Shown here: piece after piece, positions 30,255 through 34,219 of the stretch
Layout of the letters: each line of letters starts with the position of its first letter
Position numbering within the stretch: the stretch's first letter is position 1
Assembly (NCBI GenBank): GCA_005881595.1
Contig: VBBY01000030.1
Span: 1-34,219 of the forward strand
Length of the DNA: 34,219 nt
Direction: 5' to 3'
DNA from: Betaproteobacteria bacterium
GTDB taxonomy: Bacteria; Pseudomonadota; Gammaproteobacteria; Burkholderiales; SG8-39
Translations under genes and position numbers: made by a program
The notes under the pieces: model-generated
The model's input: the letters and a program-made list of their open reading frames with translations, nothing else
Database searches by the model: none
What the model was told of the DNA's origin: nothing

Positions 30255-31213
30255 AACTGTTTTTTCGCACCGTTGCACTTGCCTTGGTTTTCCTTTCGGG
30301 GGTAACGCAAGCACAACCTTATCCCTCGCGCCCAGTCCGCCTGATCGTCCCCTTCCCGCCGGGCGGCAGCAACGACATCGTCGCGCGCATGGTGGCGACG
30401 CAGCTTGGCGAGCGCCTCGGCCAGCAGGTCGTGATCGACAACCGCGGCGGCGCCGGCGGCGTGCTCGGCACCGACCTCGCGGCGAAGTCTCCGCCCGACG
30501 GTTACACGCTGCTGCTGATCTCCGTCGCGTACGCCTTCGGCCCGGCGCTCTACAAGAATCTGCCTTATGACCCTGAGAAGGCGTTCGCTCCGGTTGGCAT
30601 CCTCGGCAGCGGCGCGGCGGCGCTGACCGTGCATCCGTCGCTGCCGGTCAGCACGGTGCGCGAGCTGATCGCGCTCGCAAAGGCGAAGCCAGGCGCGCTC
30701 AATTACGCCTCGGCCGGCGTCGGCAGCCTGCAGCATCTCGCCTGCGCGCTGTTCATGATCCAGGCCGGAATCGACGTGGTGCACGTGCCGTACAAGGGAG
30801 GCGGACCGGCGATGGCCGACGTCATCGCCGGCCAGGCGCAGATCGTGATGCCGTCGCTGATCCAGGTCGTGCCGCACATCAAGAGCGGGCGGCTGAGGGT
30901 GCTGGGCACGAGCGGCACCCGGCGCAGCGCAGTCCTGCCCGACGTGCCGACCATCTCCGAGTCGGGCGTTCCTGGCTACGAGGCGCACAACTGGTGGGGC
31001 CTGCTCGCGCCCGCCGGCACGCCTGCGCCGGTGATAGAGAGATTACACAGGGATCTGACTAGCGTGCTCGCTTCGCGGGAGACGGAAAAGCGCTTCGAGA
31101 CGGAAGGCGCCGAGGTGGTGCGAATGACGCCCGCCGAGTTCGGCGGCTTCATCTCCGCCGAGCTCGTGAAGTGGTCCAGGGTGGCGCGCGAAGTCGGCAT
31201 CAAGGCGGAATGA
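30251..31213 (+). CDS. Bug/TctC-type tricarboxylate binding protein, copy 2
   Basis: A 320-residue second Bug protein. Signal peptide residues 1-21 (TQAQ), then YPSRPVRLIVPFPPGGSNDIVAR, VVIDNRGGAGGVLGTD, DPEKAFAPVG and VPYKGGGPAMADVIAG. It differs from copy 1 through most of its length, so this is not a recent duplication. ATG 30251 overlaps the preceding stop by ATGA; it ends IKAE, as does copy 1. Its ligand is probably different from that of the other copies, and a TctAB membrane pair must come from elsewhere. Confidence 0.93.
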   Translation: MKLFFRTVALALVFLSGVTQAQPYPSRPVRLIVPFPPGGSNDIVARMVATQLGERLGQQVVIDNRGGAGGVLGTDLAAKSPPDGYTLLLISVAYAFGPALYKNLPYDPEKAFAPVGILGSGAAALTVHPSLPVSTVRELIALAKAKPGALNYASAGVGSLQHLACALFMIQAGIDVVHVPYKGGGPAMADVIAGQAQIVMPSLIQVVPHIKSGRLRVLGTSGTRRSAVLPDVPTISESGVPGYEAHNWWGLLAPAGTPAPVIERLHRDLTSVLASRETEKRFETEGAEVVRMTPAEFGGFISAELVKWSRVAREVGIKAE

Positions 31214-32136
31214 CGGTGAGCCTGTTCGCGCCGCCGGAGCGGATCGAGACCAAGGTGTTCGCCGAAGTGCCGGCGAAGCTGCGCAAGAGCAAGGCGCCGC
31301 CCGAGCGGCTCGCCGCGGGCAAGGGCCCGACGCCCGCCGGCTCCTTCCTGGAGGGGCCGGCGTTCGACCGCGAGGGCAATCTCTACGTGGTCGATCTCGC
31401 CTTCGGCCGTATTTTCAAAATCACCCCCCGCGGCGAGTTCCACGTGGCAGCCGAGTACGACGGCGAGCCGAACGGCATCGCCATCCACAAGGACGGCCGG
31501 CTCTTCGTCGCCGACCACAAGCTCGGCATCCTGACGCTCGACCCGCAGAGCGGCCGCATCGCCCCCGTGGTATCGCGCTACCACCAGCAGGCGTTCAAGG
31601 GCGTGAACGATCTGACCTTCGCGATGAACGGCGATCTGTACTTTACCGACCAGGGGCAAAGCGACCTCGCCGATCCGAGCGGCTGCGTCTACCGCTACAC
31701 CGCGGATGGCGTGCTGCACCGGCTTGCGAGCTGCATCCCCAGCCCCAACGGCCTGGTTCTAAGCAAGGCTGAAACCACTCTCTTCGTGGCGGTGACGCGG
31801 GCCAATGCAGTCTGGCGGCTGCCCTTTGCGCCCGACGGCACGGTGGTGCGCATGGGCGTGCAGATCACCCTGTCCGGCGGCCGCGGGCCCGACGGCATGG
31901 CGATGGACGAGGCCGAGGGTCTCGCCGTGGCGCACCCCGACATGGGCGCGGTGTGGATCTTCAACCATCGCGGCGAGCCGCTCTATCGCGTGCAGTCCTG
32001 CGGCAGCGACCTCGTCACCAACCTCGCGTATGGCGGCCCGGAGCGCCAGACGCTCTACATCACCGACTCGGGCATGGGCCTGATCCTGATCGCCCGCGTG
32101 CCGACTGCCGGGCGGGTGCTTTTCTCCCATTCATGA
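31210..32136 (+). CDS. SMP-30/gluconolactonase family lactonase
   Basis: A 308-residue six-bladed propeller enzyme without a signal peptide. The divalent-metal ligands can be read: Glu48 (FLEGPAFD), Asn180 (SPNGLVLS) and Asp228 (GPDGMAMD), with Asn133 (GVNDLTF) the usual fourth site. Such lactonases hydrolyse sugar or organic lactones to hydroxy acids; this one is cytoplasmic and lies within the carboxylate-uptake run. ATG 31210 is coupled to the Bug copy 2 stop by ATGA; the stop likewise overlaps Bug copy 3. Confidence 0.9.
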   Translation: MTVSLFAPPERIETKVFAEVPAKLRKSKAPPERLAAGKGPTPAGSFLEGPAFDREGNLYVVDLAFGRIFKITPRGEFHVAAEYDGEPNGIAIHKDGRLFVADHKLGILTLDPQSGRIAPVVSRYHQQAFKGVNDLTFAMNGDLYFTDQGQSDLADPSGCVYRYTADGVLHRLASCIPSPNGLVLSKAETTLFVAVTRANAVWRLPFAPDGTVVRMGVQITLSGGRGPDGMAMDEAEGLAVAHPDMGAVWIFNHRGEPLYRVQSCGSDLVTNLAYGGPERQTLYITDSGMGLILIARVPTAGRVLFSHS

Positions 32137-33083
32137 AGAGTTTTCTTCTGGCTTTGCTGCTGCTGGCGGGGGTGGCAGAAGCCTTTCCCACCAAGCCCGT
32201 GAGAATCGTCGTCGCCTTCCCGCCGGGCGGCGGCACCGACATCGTCGCGCGCGTCGTCGGCCAGAAGCTCGGCGAGGGGTGGAATCAGGCGGTCGTGGTA
32301 GAGAACCGCGCCGGCGCGAGCGGCACCATCGGCACCGAGAGCGCGGCCCGCGCCGAGCCCGACGGGCACACGCTGTTCATGGCGACGATGGGCAACATGA
32401 CCGCCAACCAGCATCTCTACCCGAAGATGGCGGTGGACCCGCTGCGCGCCTTTGCGCCGATCACCAAGGTGGTCGACGTCCACTTCGTCTTTCTCGCGAA
32501 TCCGGCGCTCGCCGCGAACAGCGTCGGCGAGCTGATCGAGCTGGCGAAGAGGCGGCCCGGCGACATCGCCTACAGCTCCTCGGGCCCGGGCGGCGCGCCG
32601 CACCTGGCGATGGAGCTCTTCAAGCGCCAGGCGAACGTCGATCTCATCCACATCCCGTACAAGGGCAGCTCGCCGAGCATCAGCGACCTGATCGGCGGGC
32701 GCGTCATGCTCAGCATGGACAGCCTGGTGCAGTCGTTCCCTCACCTCAAGGCGAAGAGGTTGAAGGCGCTCGCCGTGCTCGGGTCCAGGCGCGCCGCGCT
32801 GCTGCCCGAGGTGCCGACGATCGCCGAATCCGGGCTTCCCGGCTACGCGCTCACCAACTGGTTCGGCCTTCTTGCGCCCGCGGCGACACCGAAGGAAACG
32901 GTTTTGAAGATCCACGCCGACGTGATCCGGGTGCTGAGGGATCCGGAAGCGAAAAAGCGCATCACCGACCTCGGTGCCGACGTCGTCGGCAATTCGCCGG
33001 AAGAGTTCGGCGCCGCCATGCGCGCCGAGTCGGCGCAGTGGGCCGAGATCATCAAGGCGGCGAATATCCGCGCCGAGGAATGA
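32133..33083 (+). CDS. Bug/TctC-type tricarboxylate binding protein, copy 3
   Basis: A 316-residue third Bug protein. Signal peptide residues 1-17 (VAEAF), then FPTKPVRIVVAFPPGGGTDIVAR, VVVENRAGASGTIGTES, DPLRAFAPITK and IPYKGSSPSISDLIGG. Divergent from copies 1 and 2. ATG 32133 overlaps the lactonase stop by ATGA and the stop overlaps the Ldh start by ATGA. As with the others, it needs a TctAB partner not in the window. Its embedding between lactonase and dehydrogenase suggests it binds a hydroxy- or oxo-acid, by inference. Confidence 0.93.
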   Translation: MKSFLLALLLLAGVAEAFPTKPVRIVVAFPPGGGTDIVARVVGQKLGEGWNQAVVVENRAGASGTIGTESAARAEPDGHTLFMATMGNMTANQHLYPKMAVDPLRAFAPITKVVDVHFVFLANPALAANSVGELIELAKRRPGDIAYSSSGPGGAPHLAMELFKRQANVDLIHIPYKGSSPSISDLIGGRVMLSMDSLVQSFPHLKAKRLKALAVLGSRRAALLPEVPTIAESGLPGYALTNWFGLLAPAATPKETVLKIHADVIRVLRDPEAKKRITDLGADVVGNSPEEFGAAMRAESAQWAEIIKAANIRAEE

Positions 33084-34165
33084 ACGTCCCTGCAGAGCGT
33101 GTTGGCGAGCAGATCGTCACGTTGCTGACGGCGTGGGGGATGGACAGGGAATTGGTGCGCATCACTGCGGAAGTGATGGTCGAGACCGATCTCGCCGGCG
33201 TCGACTCGCACGGCGTGTCGATGCTGATGGACTACGAGAGCTCGAAATCCAGGGGCAAATTGAATCTGCGGGCCGTTCCCAGGGTGGTGCGCGAGAGCGC
33301 CGCCACCGCCCTGGTCGATGCCGACGCCGGCCTGGGCCATCCCGCCGCGGTGATGGCGATGGGGATCGCCATCGAGAAGGCGAAGGCGATGGGCGTCGGC
33401 GTGGCGAGCGTCTTCAACTCGCACCACTTCGGCGCCGCCGGCTATTACGCGGCGATGGCGTCGAAGGAGGGCCTGGTCGGCATGGTGACGAGCGCCACGC
33501 GCTCCATCGCCGTCGTGCCGACGCGCGCCGCCGTGCCGGTGCTCGGGACGAACCCGATCGCCTTCGCCGCGCCGGCGCGCCGCAACGCGCCGTTTCTCCT
33601 CGACATGGCGACCTCCACCGTCGCCAACAACAAGATCAAGGTGCACGAGCTGAACGGCAAGCCGCTGCCGCCGGGCTGGGTGCTGGACGAGCGCGGCCGG
33701 ACGGTCACCGATCCGACGTCTGCTTTGCAGATTATTTATGACAAAAAGAGCGGGGGCGGCCAGACCCCGCTCGGCGGCACGGCGGAGCTGTCGAGCCACA
33801 AAGGCTACGGCCTCGCGCTGATGGCGCACATCCTCGGCGGCACGCTCTCCGGGGCGTCGTTTTCGCCGATTCGAGTCAAGACACAGGGACCGGGCGATCC
33901 CGACCGCCTCGGCCACTTCTTCCTCGCCATCGATCCGAAGGCGTTCCGCCCCGAGGGCGCGTTCGAGGACGATCTCGACGCGGTGATCGACGTGCTGCAC
34001 GCGACCCGGCCGGTCGACGCGGCCCTGCCGGTGCTCGTGCCGGGGGACCCGGAGAACGCGGCGCGCGCCCGGCGCCTGCGCGAGGGGATCCCGATTCCAC
34101 CCGGTCTTGCCGAAAAGATCAGGCAGATCTGCCATCGCGCCGGCGTTCCGTTCCTTCTCGAATGA
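33080..34165 (+). CDS. Ldh family (malate/L-lactate/ureidoglycolate type) NAD(P)-dependent dehydrogenase
   Basis: A 361-residue cytoplasmic oxidoreductase of the family grouping malate, sulfolactate, ureidoglycolate and 2,3-diketogulonate dehydrogenases. SHGVSM with His44 (the catalytic His region), VFNSHHFGAAGYYA (His115-His116) and LGTNPIAFAAP plus DMATSTVANNKI are landmarks, and HKGYGLALMAHILGG is the C-terminal dinucleotide motif. It is unrelated to classical Rossmann LDHs. In this operon it probably interconverts a 2-hydroxy and 2-oxo acid upstream of the aldolase. Coupled on both sides by ATGA overlaps. Confidence 0.92.
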   Translation: MNVPAERVGEQIVTLLTAWGMDRELVRITAEVMVETDLAGVDSHGVSMLMDYESSKSRGKLNLRAVPRVVRESAATALVDADAGLGHPAAVMAMGIAIEKAKAMGVGVASVFNSHHFGAAGYYAAMASKEGLVGMVTSATRSIAVVPTRAAVPVLGTNPIAFAAPARRNAPFLLDMATSTVANNKIKVHELNGKPLPPGWVLDERGRTVTDPTSALQIIYDKKSGGGQTPLGGTAELSSHKGYGLALMAHILGGTLSGASFSPIRVKTQGPGDPDRLGHFFLAIDPKAFRPEGAFEDDLDAVIDVLHATRPVDAALPVLVPGDPENAARARRLREGIPIPPGLAEKIRQICHRAGVPFLLE

Positions 34166-34219
34166 AGATCTACATCCTTGACGCGTTCCACCGGGCGGGA
34201 GTCGACTATGCCGCGCAGC
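34162..34219 (+). CDS. Start of a probable D-2-hydroxyacid dehydrogenase (partial)
   Basis: ATG 34162 overlaps the Ldh stop by ATGA and 19 codons follow before the window ends. MKIYILDAFHRAGVDYA resembles the N-terminal strand of D-isomer-specific 2-hydroxyacid dehydrogenases (KIxILDxFHxxG). Too short to assign firmly; the position fits a second dehydrogenase of the pathway. Confidence 0.4.
   Translation, partial: MKIYILDAFHRAGVDYAAQ

Noticed and set aside
29301-33083. Three Bug genes as a recent tandem duplication
   Set aside because: The proteins share only family motifs and differ across most positions, and enzymes are interleaved, so recent duplication is not supported.
1-34219. CRISPR arrays, insertion sequences, phage or toxin-antitoxin genes
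   Set aside because: No regularly spaced repeats, transposase or integrase-like proteins, or terminal inverted repeats were found.

Overview
The window reads as a high-GC betaproteobacterial chromosome, probably Burkholderiales-like. This is inferred from three Bug/TctC-type binding proteins in one operon, an IorAB-type molybdenum hydroxylase, a PagL-like lipid A deacylase, a MexEF/NodT-type efflux operon and a complete Liv-type ABC transporter. There are no rRNA or tRNA genes, insertion sequences, CRISPR arrays or phage genes. It is gene-dense accessory-metabolism DNA: no gap between genes exceeds about 130 bp, and most same-strand neighbours overlap by 1 to 4 nt.

Layout. 2-2155 (+): the end of a TRAP-transporter binding protein, a secreted tannase-like serine hydrolase and a small c-type haem protein. 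2133-3176 (-): a secreted YVTN beta-propeller. 3249-7786 (+): a complete branched-chain-amino-acid-type ABC importer (binding protein, two ATPases, two permeases). 7684-10885 (-): a periplasmic acetamidase/formamidase, a Zn/Mn binding protein and an ABC-3 permease with a long C-terminal extension, with no ATPase beside them. 10980-12104 (+): an M20 metallopeptidase. 12213-12560 (+): a small acidic unknown protein. 12653-15953 (+): a DUF5666-like secreted protein followed by the 2Fe-2S and molybdopterin subunits of an IorAB-like hydroxylase. 15955-17033 (-): a DsbA-like protein and Dps. 17160-17690 (+): a PagL-like deacylase. 17678-24166 (-): an RND efflux operon (adaptor, pump, outer-membrane factor) ending in a translationally coupled protein of unknown function. 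24248-24880 (+): its divergent TetR regulator.

24924 to the right edge (+): a catabolic cluster. It starts with a Tat-exported amidohydrolase. A tightly overlapped run follows: LLM flavin monooxygenase, signal-less ModA-like protein, HpcH/HpaI aldolase, two Bug binding proteins, SMP-30 lactonase, a third Bug protein, an Ldh-family dehydrogenase and the start of a probable D-2-hydroxyacid dehydrogenase. Together these could take up carboxylates, oxygenate them, open a lactone, oxidise a 2-hydroxy acid and cleave the product by retro-aldol reaction. The substrate is not evident.

The points most worth following up are: the catabolic run as a possible undescribed pathway; a Gln at the usual catalytic Glu position of the molybdenum hydroxylase; the coupled unknown protein in the RND operon; the ATPase-less metal-transport pair with a permease tail encoded antisense to LivM; all four convergent gene junctions overlapping or abutting; and a hairpin that would hide the amidohydrolase ribosome-binding site.
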